Shown: piece by piece, positions 53,184 to 62,211 of the stretch
Numbering within the stretch: position 1 is the first letter of the stretch
Layout of the letters: each line of letters begins with the position of its first letter
DNA from: Candidatus Accumulibacter proximus
GTDB taxonomy: Bacteria; Pseudomonadota; Gammaproteobacteria; Burkholderiales; Rhodocyclaceae
Length of the DNA: 64,000 bases
NCBI GenBank assembly: GCA_016709675.1
Contig: JADJMH010000034.1
Location: 248,001 to 312,000, forward strand
Direction: 5' to 3'
Notes under the pieces: model-generated
What the model was told of the DNA's origin: nothing
Databases searched by the model: none
The model's input: only the letters and a program-made list of their open reading frames with translations
Translations under genes and position numbers: made by a program

Positions 53184-54818
53184 ATGAACATCACCGCCTC
53201 AGCCTCCTGGAAGGCTCTTGAAGCGCACCGGCTGTCGCTCTCGCCTGTGCATCTCAGACAACTGTTTGCCCGCGATCCGGCTCGGGTCGCCTCCCTCTCG
53301 CTCAGCTTCGATGGGATTCTTTTCGACTTCTCGAAGCAGCGCATCGATTCGACAACGCTACCACTATTGGCCGCACTGGCTCGAGAGGCAAGGCTTGAGG
53401 AAGCGACGGCGCGCATGTTCGGTGGCGAGAAAATCAATGCCAGCGAAGATCGCTCGGTCCTGCATGTCGCTTTGCGGCGCTCGAGCGGTCCCTTCCCCGG
53501 TACCGAGCTGGACGTGATGCCAGAGGTTCTCGCCACCCGCCGCCGAATGGCTGCTTTTGCGGACAGCATCCGCTCCGGGGAAGCCCTTGGTTTCACCGGT
53601 CTGCCAATCCGTCATGTCGTCAATATCGGCATCGGCGGTTCTGACCTCGGCCCGAAGATGCTTGGCTGCGCTTTGCGCTCGGTTTCACATCCGGCACTTG
53701 AGGTGCATTACGTCTCCAACCTCGATGGTGCTCAACTGGCGCCGCTTCTGCAAACGCTCGATCCGCGCACGACCCTCTTTCTGGTTGCCAGCAAGACCTT
53801 CACTACCCAGGAAACGATGCTCAATGCGCAGACGGCGCGCAACTGGCTGGTAGCCAATCTGGGCGACGCCGCTGCCGTGTCCCGACACTTCGCTGCGCTG
53901 ACCGCCAAGCCTGAGCGTGCGGTGCAGTTCGGGATCAGGGAGGAGTCGGTATTTCCACTCTGGGATTGGGTGGGGGGGCGTTTTTCGCTCTGGTCGGCAG
54001 TCGGTTTGGCATTGATGATCGCCATTGGGCCGCACGCTTTCGCCGACCTGCTGGCGGGTGCTGAACGGATGGACGAACATTTCCGCAGCACGCCTTACGA
54101 GCGGAACCTGCCGGTGGTGATGGCCCTGATCGGGATCTGGAATACCAATTTCCTGGGCGCGACGAGCAACGCGGTCTTGCCCTACAACGAGTCGCTGAAA
54201 TATTTCCCGTCGTTTCTGCAGCAGCTTGAGATGGAAAGCAACGGCAAGTCGGTCGGCGTTGATGGACAGCCGCTCGCCTGTGCATCGAATCCGATCGTCT
54301 GGGGCGAGCTCGGTAATAATGGCCAGCACGCCTTCTTCCAGCTTCTCCACCAGGGTGGGCGACTGGTGCCCTGTGATTTCATCGCCGCCGTTCGTTCCGA
54401 CTACCCGTTGCCCGGTCATCAGGAGGCCTTGCTCGCCAACTGTTTCGCGCAGAGCGCGGCACTGGCGTTCGGCAAGACCGCTGAAGAGGCGCGTAGCGAA
54501 CTCGAGGGCACGATGCCGGCGGCGGCGCTGGAGGCACTCCTGCCGCACAAGGTATTTGCCGGCAATCAGCCATCATCGACCCTGCTGCTGGAGCGACTCG
54601 ATCCGCAGACGCTTGGCGCCTTGATTGCACTTTACGAGCACAAGGTGTTTGTCCAGGGCGTGATCTGGGGTCTCAACTCCTTTGACCAGTGGGGCGTCGA
54701 GCTGGGCAAGGCCGTTGCCAGCAGCATTCTGCCGGCGATCGGCAATCCCGACCTGGCGGCAAGGCTCGATGCGTCAACGCAGGGGCTGCTCGCGTTCAGC
54801 CGGCAGCATCTGGGATGA
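53184..54818 (+). CDS. pgi: Glucose-6-phosphate isomerase
   Basis: 544 residues. PGI signatures are G-R-F-S-L-W-S-A-V-G-L and G-N-N-G-Q-H-A-F-F-Q-L-L-H-Q-G, with the catalytic Glu in Q-Q-L-E-M-E-S-N-G-K and a C-terminal G-V-E-L-G-K. It interconverts glucose-6-P and fructose-6-P. It heads a four-gene run to glycogen (pgm, glgC, glgA) with gaps of 23-73 nt. The 293-nt gap to the hemerythrin gene should hold the promoter. Confidence 0.96.
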   Translation: MNITASASWKALEAHRLSLSPVHLRQLFARDPARVASLSLSFDGILFDFSKQRIDSTTLPLLAALAREARLEEATARMFGGEKINASEDRSVLHVALRRSSGPFPGTELDVMPEVLATRRRMAAFADSIRSGEALGFTGLPIRHVVNIGIGGSDLGPKMLGCALRSVSHPALEVHYVSNLDGAQLAPLLQTLDPRTTLFLVASKTFTTQETMLNAQTARNWLVANLGDAAAVSRHFAALTAKPERAVQFGIREESVFPLWDWVGGRFSLWSAVGLALMIAIGPHAFADLLAGAERMDEHFRSTPYERNLPVVMALIGIWNTNFLGATSNAVLPYNESLKYFPSFLQQLEMESNGKSVGVDGQPLACASNPIVWGELGNNGQHAFFQLLHQGGRLVPCDFIAAVRSDYPLPGHQEALLANCFAQSAALAFGKTAEEARSELEGTMPAAALEALLPHKVFAGNQPSSTLLLERLDPQTLGALIALYEHKVFVQGVIWGLNSFDQWGVELGKAVASSILPAIGNPDLAARLDASTQGLLAFSRQHLG

Positions 54819-54872
54819 ATCGGCTTCTCCCGGGTATCGATTCAGAGCGTTCAATTTGCGACGAGGCATGAC

Positions 54873-56516
54873 ATGACTATCAAGGTGATCAGTGTTCCCA
54901 GCGCGCCTTTCTCCGGGCAGAAGCCGGGTACATCCGGCCTGCGGAAGAAAGTGACCGTATTTCGCCAGGCGCGTTATCTCGAGAATTTCGTCCAGGCCAT
55001 TTTCGACACGCTGTCTGGCCAGCAGGGACAGACGCTCGTGCTTGGCGGTGATGGCCGCTACTACAACGATGTAGCCATCCAGACCATCCTGCGCATGGCG
55101 GCAGCGGCTGGTTTTGGCCGCGTGCTGGTTGGCCGCGACGGTATTCTGTCGACACCGGCAGCCAGCGCCGTGATCCGCAAATGGCAGGCTTTCGGGGGCA
55201 TCATCCTGTCAGCCAGTCACAACGCGGGCGGCCCCGATGGTGATTTCGGCATCAAATACAACCTAGGTAATGGTGGACCGGCCAACGAAGGCTTTACCGA
55301 TGCGGTCTATCGGCGTACCCAGGAAATCAGTGTCTACCACACCGTCGAGTCGTCGGACATTGATCTGAGCCGAATTGGTCAGGCTGCCATCGGCGAGATG
55401 GTGGTCAGCGTCATCGATCCGGTGGCCGACTATGCCGAACTTCTCGAGTCGTTGTTCGACTTTGATCGTATTGCGCGTCTGCTGGCCCGTCCGGACTTCC
55501 GCATGCGTTTTGACGCCATGCATGCAGTGACTGGCCCCTATGCGCTGGCGATTCTGGAAGGACGCCTCGGTGCCCCCGCCGGTACGGTGGTCAACGGTAC
55601 GCCGCTGCCCGATTTCGGTGGTGGCCATCCTGATCCCAACCCGGTTTATGCGGCCGACCTCGTTGCTGCCCTGGCTGACCCCGGTTCTGGTCTCTCGTTT
55701 GGTGCCGCTTCGGATGGTGACGGCGACCGCAACATGATTGTCGGCCCCAATTTTGTCGTCAGTCCGAGTGATAGTCTGGCCGTTCTCGTCGCCAACCATG
55801 GGCTGATTCCGGCCTACGCCGGTGGCTTGGCGGGTGTCGCACGTTCAATGCCAACCAGTTGTGCGGTGGACCGCGTCGCCAGGGAGCTCGGCATTGCATG
55901 CTATGAGACGCCGACCGGCTGGAAGTACTTCGGTTCGCTGCTCGATGCCGGCATGGCCACTCTGTGTGGGGAGGAGAGCGCCGGCACCGGTTCCAATCAC
56001 GTGCGCGAGAAGGATGGCCTGTGGGCGGTCCTGTACTGGCTCAACATCCTGGCCGTGCGCGACATTCCGGCCGACGCGATTGTGCGGGATCACTGGCGGC
56101 GTTTCGGGCGCAATGTCTATTCCCGCCATGATTACGAGGGTATCGACACGGCTCAGGCTGATCGCCTGATGGATGAACTGCGCGCTCGCCTTGCGCAACT
56201 GCCGGGATCGGATTGCTGCGGCCTGCGCATTGTGGCTGCCGATGACTTTGCCTATACCGATCCGGTCGATGGCTCACGTTCGGAGCGCCAGGGCGTCCGC
56301 ATTCTGCTCGACGACGGCTCGCGGGTGGTTTTCCGGTTGTCCGGCACGGGCACCGAGGGAGCCACGCTGCGCGTCTATCTCGAACGCTTTGTTGCGGACC
56401 CAAGCCGCCATGAGATTCCCACTCAGGAAGCGCTGGCCCCGCTGATCGATCTTGCCGAAGCGGTGGCACGGATTGCTGCCATTACGGGCAGAACAGCGCC
56501 GGACGTGATTAGCTAG
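54873..56516 (+). CDS. pgm: Phosphoglucomutase (alpha-D-glucose specific)
   Basis: 547 residues. The phospho-serine loop is L-S-A-S-H-N-A-G-G with S115. The metal loop D-G-D-G-D-R lies in the middle, and a sugar-binding G-E-E-S-A-G-T-G-S motif follows, typical of the long Pgm group. It makes glucose-1-P for glgC from the pgi product. ATG 54873 stands 54 nt after pgi. Confidence 0.96.
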   Translation: MTIKVISVPSAPFSGQKPGTSGLRKKVTVFRQARYLENFVQAIFDTLSGQQGQTLVLGGDGRYYNDVAIQTILRMAAAAGFGRVLVGRDGILSTPAASAVIRKWQAFGGIILSASHNAGGPDGDFGIKYNLGNGGPANEGFTDAVYRRTQEISVYHTVESSDIDLSRIGQAAIGEMVVSVIDPVADYAELLESLFDFDRIARLLARPDFRMRFDAMHAVTGPYALAILEGRLGAPAGTVVNGTPLPDFGGGHPDPNPVYAADLVAALADPGSGLSFGAASDGDGDRNMIVGPNFVVSPSDSLAVLVANHGLIPAYAGGLAGVARSMPTSCAVDRVARELGIACYETPTGWKYFGSLLDAGMATLCGEESAGTGSNHVREKDGLWAVLYWLNILAVRDIPADAIVRDHWRRFGRNVYSRHDYEGIDTAQADRLMDELRARLAQLPGSDCCGLRIVAADDFAYTDPVDGSRSERQGVRILLDDGSRVVFRLSGTGTEGATLRVYLERFVADPSRHEIPTQEALAPLIDLAEAVARIAAITGRTAPDVIS

Positions 56517-56589
56517 GATCTGCCATGAACGGGTGCCACCTGGTGGCGCTGCCGGATGCAATGAAGCAAGCTTATTAGGGGATACGAAA

Positions 56590-57858
56590 ATGGTTGATAA
56601 GAAGACATTTCAATTGCCGCGCAGGGCAATTGCCCTGGTTCTGGCAGGCGGGCGCGGTAGTCGGTTACACGAACTGACCGACCGGCGGGCAAAGCCCGCG
56701 GTCCATTTCGGTGGCAAGTTCCGGATTATCGATTTTGCCTTGTCGAACTGCGTCAACTCGCAGATTCGGCGCATTGGCGTGGTGACCCAGTACAAGTCGC
56801 ACAGTCTTTTGCGCCACCTGCAGCGCGGCTGGAATTTCCTGCATGGTGAAGTCAACGAGTTCGTTGACCTGTTGCCGGCGCAGCAGCGGGTGGACGAGGA
56901 ATCGTGGTATCGAGGCACGGCCGACGCGGTCTACCAGAACATCGATATCCTGGAAACCTATCGGCCGAAACCGGAATTTGTCGTGATTCTCGCCGGCGAC
57001 CACGTCTACAAGATGAATTACGCGGTGATGCTGGTCGACCACGTCGAGAGCGGTGCCGAATGTACCGTTGCCTGCATCGAGGTGCCGCGTCGGGATGCGA
57101 GTGGCTTTGGGGTCATGGCTGTTGATGAAAGCGGGATGATCACCGACTTCATCGAGAAGCCTGCCGACCCACCGGGGATGCCGGGCAATCCTGACATGGC
57201 GATGTGCAGCATGGGCGTCTACGTGTTCAACGCCAAGTACCTGTATGCTGAACTGGAGCGCGACATCCTGGACCCGAACTCCGACCACGATTTCGGTAAG
57301 GACATCATCCCGCGTGCCGTCGCCAACCGGGTTGCCGCCGCGCATCCGTTCTCGCGCAGTTGCATCGTGGCACCGGATGAGCAGTTCAGGGAACACTACT
57401 GGCGTGACGCTGGGACCATCGATGCCTACTGGGATGCGAACATTGATCTGACCGCCACGGTGCCGGCGCTGAACCTCTACGATCGCAACTGGCCGGTGTG
57501 GACTTATCAACAACAACTCCCGCCGGCCAAGTTTGTCCACAATCATCTCGACCGACGCGGCAGTGCTATCGAGTCCTCGGTGTCGAGTGGCTGCATCGTG
57601 TCCGGCGAAGTCAACCGCTCGCTGCTGTTCTCGGGTTGTCGGGTCCATTCGTATTCGCGCGTTAATCTGTCGGTCGTGCTACCCGATTCGACGATCGGAA
57701 CCAGGGCCCGTCTCAGTCACTGTGTTGTGGACAGCGACTGCGATATCCCGCCACACATGGTCGTCGGCGAAGATCCGGTTGAGGATGCACGTCGTTTCCG
57801 CCGGACCGATAACGGTGTGACGCTGATTACCAGGAAGATGCTCGAGCGGCTCACCTGA
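56590..57858 (+). CDS. glgC: Glucose-1-phosphate adenylyltransferase
   Basis: 422 residues from ATG 56590 (AGGGGA 7 nt upstream). The start motif L-A-G-G-R-G-S-R-L-H-E-L-T, the regulatory P-A-V-H-F-G-G-K-F-R-I-I-D-F block and I-E-K-P are all present, with a left-handed beta-helix at the C-terminus. It forms ADP-glucose, the committed step to glycogen. Immediately followed by glgA (23-nt gap). Confidence 0.97.
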   Translation: MVDKKTFQLPRRAIALVLAGGRGSRLHELTDRRAKPAVHFGGKFRIIDFALSNCVNSQIRRIGVVTQYKSHSLLRHLQRGWNFLHGEVNEFVDLLPAQQRVDEESWYRGTADAVYQNIDILETYRPKPEFVVILAGDHVYKMNYAVMLVDHVESGAECTVACIEVPRRDASGFGVMAVDESGMITDFIEKPADPPGMPGNPDMAMCSMGVYVFNAKYLYAELERDILDPNSDHDFGKDIIPRAVANRVAAAHPFSRSCIVAPDEQFREHYWRDAGTIDAYWDANIDLTATVPALNLYDRNWPVWTYQQQLPPAKFVHNHLDRRGSAIESSVSSGCIVSGEVNRSLLFSGCRVHSYSRVNLSVVLPDSTIGTRARLSHCVVDSDCDIPPHMVVGEDPVEDARRFRRTDNGVTLITRKMLERLT

Positions 57859-57881
57859 GCACTTCAAAGGAAACCACCGCC

Positions 57882-59324
57882 TTGCGCATACTGCACGTTG
57901 CCGCGGAAATCTATCCGTTGGTCAAGATCGGTGGCCTTGCCGACGTGGTTGCTGCCCTGCCCGTGGCGCTTGCCGCACGCGGTCTGGACACGCGCGTACT
58001 GGTGCCCGGCATGCCTGCCGTTCTCAACGGCGTCAGCGACCTGAAACGGGTCATTCGCCTCGGCCCGGCCTTCGGCGCGGCGATCATCACGCTGCGCCTG
58101 GGTCGTCTTCCGGATAGTGGTCTGCTGGCCTACGTCATTGATGCACCGTTTCTCTTCGCCCGGGATGGCAACCCCTACCTGGGCCCGGACGGCCGCGACT
58201 GGAAAGACAATCATCGCCGTTATGCCCTGCTGGGCTGGATCGCTGCGCATCTGGCTGCCGGCGAGCTTGATCGCAACTGGCAACCGGAGGTGGTGCATGC
58301 GCATGACTGGCATGCCGGTCTGGCGCCAGCGTATATTGCCCAGAATCCGGCGCTGACCACGGCAACGCTGTTCACGATTCACAATCTCGCTTTCCGGGGT
58401 CTGTTTCCGCTTGATCACCATAATGACCTTGGGCTGCTTATTTCCGGTACGGACCAAAGCGCGCTGGAGTTCCACGGGCAGTTGTCGTTCATGAAAGCGG
58501 CCCTTGTGCATGCGAAGCGGGTCAATACGGTCAGCCCGACCTATGCGCGAGAAATCTGTACGCCGGAGTTCGGCTGGGGGCTCGATGGCCTGCTCCGTGA
58601 TCGTGGGGGGCATCTTTCCGGCATTCTCAATGGCGTCGATTATTCGGTATGGAATCCGGCTGCCGACGCGGCCCTGCCGAGGAGCTACACGGCGGACCAT
58701 TTGCGTGGCAAGAAGGTGTGCAAACTCAAGCTGCAATCGGAAATGGGTTTTGCTCGTCGCGCAAAGGCGCCCCTGTTCGCGGTGGTCAGTCGGCTGACCT
58801 CGCAAAAGGGCATGGATCTCGTTCTCGGCGCTCTGCCGGCGCTGCTGGCGGCAGGCGGACAACTGGTCGTTGTCGGCAGTGGCGAAGCCGATATCGAAGC
58901 CGGTTTCCGGGCCGCTGCCGCTGCTCATCCCGACGCCGTATCCGTCCATCTGGGCTACGACGACGCCTTGGCGCATCGCGTTATCGCCGGTGCCGACATC
59001 CTGCTCGTTCCCTCGCGTTTTGAACCCTGCGGTCTCACCCAGCTATATGCCCTGCGCTACGGCACGTTGCCCCTGGTCCGGCGAGTTGGCGGTCTGGCCG
59101 ACACGGTGATTGATTCGACGCCAGACAACCTCCGGGCCGGTACCGCCAATGGCTTCGTCTTTGACGATGCCGGCAGCCGTGCCCTGTCCGCCCGTATGGC
59201 TGATGCCCTGACGCTCTACCGCGATGCCACTGCGTGGCTCCAGGTCCAGCGACGAGGCATGGTGCAGGATTATTCCTGGGACGATTCCGCGCTGCGTTAT
59301 GAGGCACTGTACCGAAGCATCTGA
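57882..59324 (+). CDS. glgA: Glycogen synthase (ADP-glucose)
   Basis: 480 residues starting at TTG 57882, supported by AAAGGA 10 nt upstream and by the family N-terminus I-L-H-V-A-A-E-I-Y-P-L-V-K-I-G-G-L-A-D-V-V with the K-x-G-G ADP-glucose site. A second nucleotide-sugar segment S-R-F-E-P-C-G-L-T-Q lies near residue 370. GT5 family. It elongates glycogen chains. A GC-rich imperfect hairpin with no clear U-tract follows at 59393-59415. Confidence 0.96.
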   Translation: MRILHVAAEIYPLVKIGGLADVVAALPVALAARGLDTRVLVPGMPAVLNGVSDLKRVIRLGPAFGAAIITLRLGRLPDSGLLAYVIDAPFLFARDGNPYLGPDGRDWKDNHRRYALLGWIAAHLAAGELDRNWQPEVVHAHDWHAGLAPAYIAQNPALTTATLFTIHNLAFRGLFPLDHHNDLGLLISGTDQSALEFHGQLSFMKAALVHAKRVNTVSPTYAREICTPEFGWGLDGLLRDRGGHLSGILNGVDYSVWNPAADAALPRSYTADHLRGKKVCKLKLQSEMGFARRAKAPLFAVVSRLTSQKGMDLVLGALPALLAAGGQLVVVGSGEADIEAGFRAAAAAHPDAVSVHLGYDDALAHRVIAGADILLVPSRFEPCGLTQLYALRYGTLPLVRRVGGLADTVIDSTPDNLRAGTANGFVFDDAGSRALSARMADALTLYRDATAWLQVQRRGMVQDYSWDDSALRYEALYRSI

Positions 59325-59481
59325 CGCGCAACATCGCTACAATGGCGGCGGCTGTCTGTCTGCAACGGATGCGTTTCGCAGCCCCTGGGTGATGAACCCG
59401 GCAAGCCCGGTTCATTCGCTTCGTGGCGGCAGGAATGGACCTGCCGCCGCTTCCAGAAACTCACGCCTGCAGGAGAATCCC

Positions 59482-60786
59482 TTGTCCCCAGATCCTTGCC
59501 TGATTCGACCATTCGCCGGTCTGCGGCCGCGCAGCGCCGACGCTGCAGCCGTGGCGGCGCCGCCCTACGATGTACTGTCCAGCGAAGAAGCGCGGCAAGC
59601 CGCAGTCGGCAAGCCGCTTTCCTTCCTGCATGTATCCAAAGCCGAGATCGATCTGCCGCCGGATGTCGATCACTACGCTCCCGAGGTGTACGCCAAGTCT
59701 GCCGAGAATTTTCGTCGCCTGATCGACAGCGGGGTGCTTCACCGTGATCCTTGCCCATGCTACTACGCCTATCGGCTGGTCATGGGAGAGCACGTTCAGA
59801 CCGGGCTGGTCGCTGCTGCGTCGATCGCCGCCTACGAAAGCAACCACATCCGCAAGCACGAATTCACCCGCCCGGACAAGGAAGACGACCGGGTACGCCA
59901 GATCGAGGCGCTGAATGCGCAGACCGGGCCGGTGCTGCTTGCCCACCCGGACAGCGCGGCGGCAGAACGCCTGGTCGCACTCGCCACCGAGAGCGTGCCG
60001 GTTGCCGACGTGACGGCGGATGACGGCATCCGGCACACGCTCTGGATCATCGATCAGGCTGCAAGCCTGGTGCAGATCAGCGAGGTCTTTGGCGCCATGC
60101 CGGCGCTCTACATCGCCGATGGTCATCACCGCTCGGCTGCTGCCGCGCGCGTGGCTGCCGCACGACGGAGCAGGGAGAGCGCCTCGGCATGCGCCGAGTC
60201 CTTCCTCGCGGTCATCTTTCCGGCAGCGCAGATGCAGATCATGGATTACAACCGGGTCGTGCGGGATCTCAACGGTCTGGCGGAGGCGGCGTTCTTGAGG
60301 GAGGTTGGGCAGCGCTACACGGTCAGCCTGGCTGCCGGACCGGTCAGACCGGAGCGCAGCGGTGTTTGTGGCATGTATCTTGGTGGCCGCTGGTATCGCC
60401 TCGAACTCCGGCCGGGGCTGGTTCCGCTATCGGACCCGGTCCGCCGACTGGATGTCTCGATGCTGGCCGAGCAGCTGCTCGGGCCGATTCTGGCGATCAC
60501 CGATCTGCGTCGAGACACGCGCGTCGATTTTGTCGGCGGAATACGCGGCCTCAAGGAGCTCGAACGACGGGTGAACAGCGGCGAGATGGCGGCGGCCTTT
60601 GCCATGTATCCAACGCAGATGGCGGACCTGATGGCGGTTGCGGACGCCGGTCAGGTCATGCCACCGAAGTCGACCTGGTTTGAACCGAAGCTTGCTGACG
60701 GGCTGGTGTCGCTGGTTCTCGATCCCGATCAGGGCTATTCCCCTGGCTGCGGCATCGGCTCAACCGGCCTTGCTTCTGACAACTGA
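59482..60786 (+). CDS. DUF1015 family protein
   Basis: 434 residues from TTG 59482 (AGGAG 7 nt upstream). N-terminal L-I-R-P-F-A-G-L-R-P, then A-P-P-Y-D-V-L-S, A-D-G-H-H-R-S-A-A-A, and the C-terminal M-P-P-K-S-T-W-F-E-P-K define DUF1015. The activity of the family is not firmly known; it has been linked to carbohydrate or cofactor phosphorylation. The 3' end overlaps selD by 27 nt in tail-to-tail fashion. Confidence 0.85.
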   Translation: MSPDPCLIRPFAGLRPRSADAAAVAAPPYDVLSSEEARQAAVGKPLSFLHVSKAEIDLPPDVDHYAPEVYAKSAENFRRLIDSGVLHRDPCPCYYAYRLVMGEHVQTGLVAAASIAAYESNHIRKHEFTRPDKEDDRVRQIEALNAQTGPVLLAHPDSAAAERLVALATESVPVADVTADDGIRHTLWIIDQAASLVQISEVFGAMPALYIADGHHRSAAAARVAAARRSRESASACAESFLAVIFPAAQMQIMDYNRVVRDLNGLAEAAFLREVGQRYTVSLAAGPVRPERSGVCGMYLGGRWYRLELRPGLVPLSDPVRRLDVSMLAEQLLGPILAITDLRRDTRVDFVGGIRGLKELERRVNSGEMAAAFAMYPTQMADLMAVADAGQVMPPKSTWFEPKLADGLVSLVLDPDQGYSPGCGIGSTGLASDN

Positions 60787-61872
60787 AACCTGCGGCTTTC
60801 CTGCGGCGATCTCGCCAATGACCGCGGCGTGATCAAAGCCCTCCTGCAGGAAGGTCGCCAGTACTTCGGTGACCACTTCCGGGGCGCAGGAGATCAGCAG
60901 CCCACCGCTGGTTTGCGGGTCCGTCAACAGGGCACGTTCGAGGTCGCCAAGATCTTTCTTCTGCAGGCTGACGTGTTCGCCGTAGCTTGCCCAGTTGCGC
61001 CCTGAAGCACCGGTTACGCAACCATTTGTCGCGTACTCGAGAGCGTTCGGCAATACCGGCAGGGCCGTGTAATCAATCACCGCCGAAACGCTGGACGCCT
61101 TGCAGATTTCAACCAGATGGCCCAGCAGACCAAAGCCCGTGACGTCGGTCATCGCGTGTACCCCGGCAAGGCAGCCCAGCGCTCGCCCCGGCGTGTTGAG
61201 CTGCGTCGTCGAGGCGATCATCGAGGCGTAGCCATGGGGAGACAACAGGCCCTTCTTCAGTGCGGCGCTGAAGAAGCCGACGCCCAACGCCTTGCCAAGG
61301 ATCAGCTTGTCGCCGGGCCGGGCGCCGGAGTTCCGTTTGAGGTTGTCCGGATGGACCAGACCGATGGCGACGAGACCATAGATCGGCTCGACCGAGTCGA
61401 TCGTGTGCCCTCCGGCAATCGGGATCCGCGCCTTGCGGCAAACCGATTCGCCGCCCTCGAGAATGCGCTTGATCGTTGGCAGTGGTAGCTTGTTGACGGG
61501 CATGCCGACGACCGCCAGGGCCAGGAGCGGCACGCCACCCATGGCATAGACATCGGAGAGTGCGTTGGTCGCTGCGATGCAGCCGAAGTCGAAGGGGTCG
61601 TCGACGATCGGCATGAAAAAATCGGTGGTTGCAACCAGTGCCTGATCGTCGTTGAGCTGGTAGACGGCAGCGTCGTCGCTGGTTTCGATACCGACCAGCA
61701 ATTCCCTTGGCGCCAGTACCGACGAGGTTCTGGCGAGGATCTGTTCGAGCACGTTGGGGGCGATCTTGCAGCCACAGCCGCCGCCATGCGAGAACTGCGT
61801 CAAGCGGACCGGTTCGGTCGATGCGACTTCCGGGGCACCAAGCTCAGTCGTTTTTGTCTTTTTCCTGGCCAT
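60760..61872 (-). CDS. selD: Selenide, water dikinase SelD
   Basis: 370 residues from ATG 61872; ATGs at 61890 and 61956 are in frame and the true start is not certain, since none has a strong ribosome site. The active-site motif H-G-G-G-C-G-C-K (C33, K36) uses Cys, not selenocysteine. It makes selenophosphate from selenide and ATP for selenocysteine or 2-selenouridine. It is the last gene of the minus-strand copA-copZ-selD row; other selenium genes are not in the window. Confidence 0.92.
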   Translation of the reverse strand: MARKKTKTTELGAPEVASTEPVRLTQFSHGGGCGCKIAPNVLEQILARTSSVLAPRELLVGIETSDDAAVYQLNDDQALVATTDFFMPIVDDPFDFGCIAATNALSDVYAMGGVPLLALAVVGMPVNKLPLPTIKRILEGGESVCRKARIPIAGGHTIDSVEPIYGLVAIGLVHPDNLKRNSGARPGDKLILGKALGVGFFSAALKKGLLSPHGYASMIASTTQLNTPGRALGCLAGVHAMTDVTGFGLLGHLVEICKASSVSAVIDYTALPVLPNALEYATNGCVTGASGRNWASYGEHVSLQKKDLGDLERALLTDPQTSGGLLISCAPEVVTEVLATFLQEGFDHAAVIGEIAAGKPQVSVVRSKAG

Positions 61873-61933
61873 TTGTTTGCTAGGCCGCATGGCGGCGTGG
61901 TAAGAGGAGCGGGCTGTACGGGGCGAAACAGCC

Positions 61934-62149
61934 TCAGGGCGAGGCAGGGGCGTCAAATCCCGCCGCTTCGATTGCGGTCCTTAACTGGGCTAGGCTCACC
62001 AAGCGGGGGTCACAGGCGACACTGGCTTGGCCCGCATCCAGGGAAACATCAACCTGGACCACACCAGGCAGGGCCATGAGAGCTGTCGTCACGCTCTTCA
62101 CGCAGCCCTGGCAACTCATGCCGCCGATGCCGATCACGATTCTTTCCAT
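61934..62149 (-). CDS. copZ: Heavy-metal-associated copper chaperone (CopZ-like)
   Basis: 71 residues, single HMA domain with the metal site G-M-S-C-Q-G-C (C13, C16). It delivers Cu(I) to the P-type ATPase encoded 62 nt upstream on the same strand. Same size as CopZ/Atx1 proteins. Confidence 0.9.
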   Translation of the reverse strand: MERIVIGIGGMSCQGCVKSVTTALMALPGVVQVDVSLDAGQASVACDPRLVSLAQLRTAIEAAGFDAPASP

Positions 62150-62211
62150 CAGACCTTCCGTTTCTGCCTGCCGGCGCCGGTTGCATTGAACGCATGCTCA
62201 GTCTCCTGGCA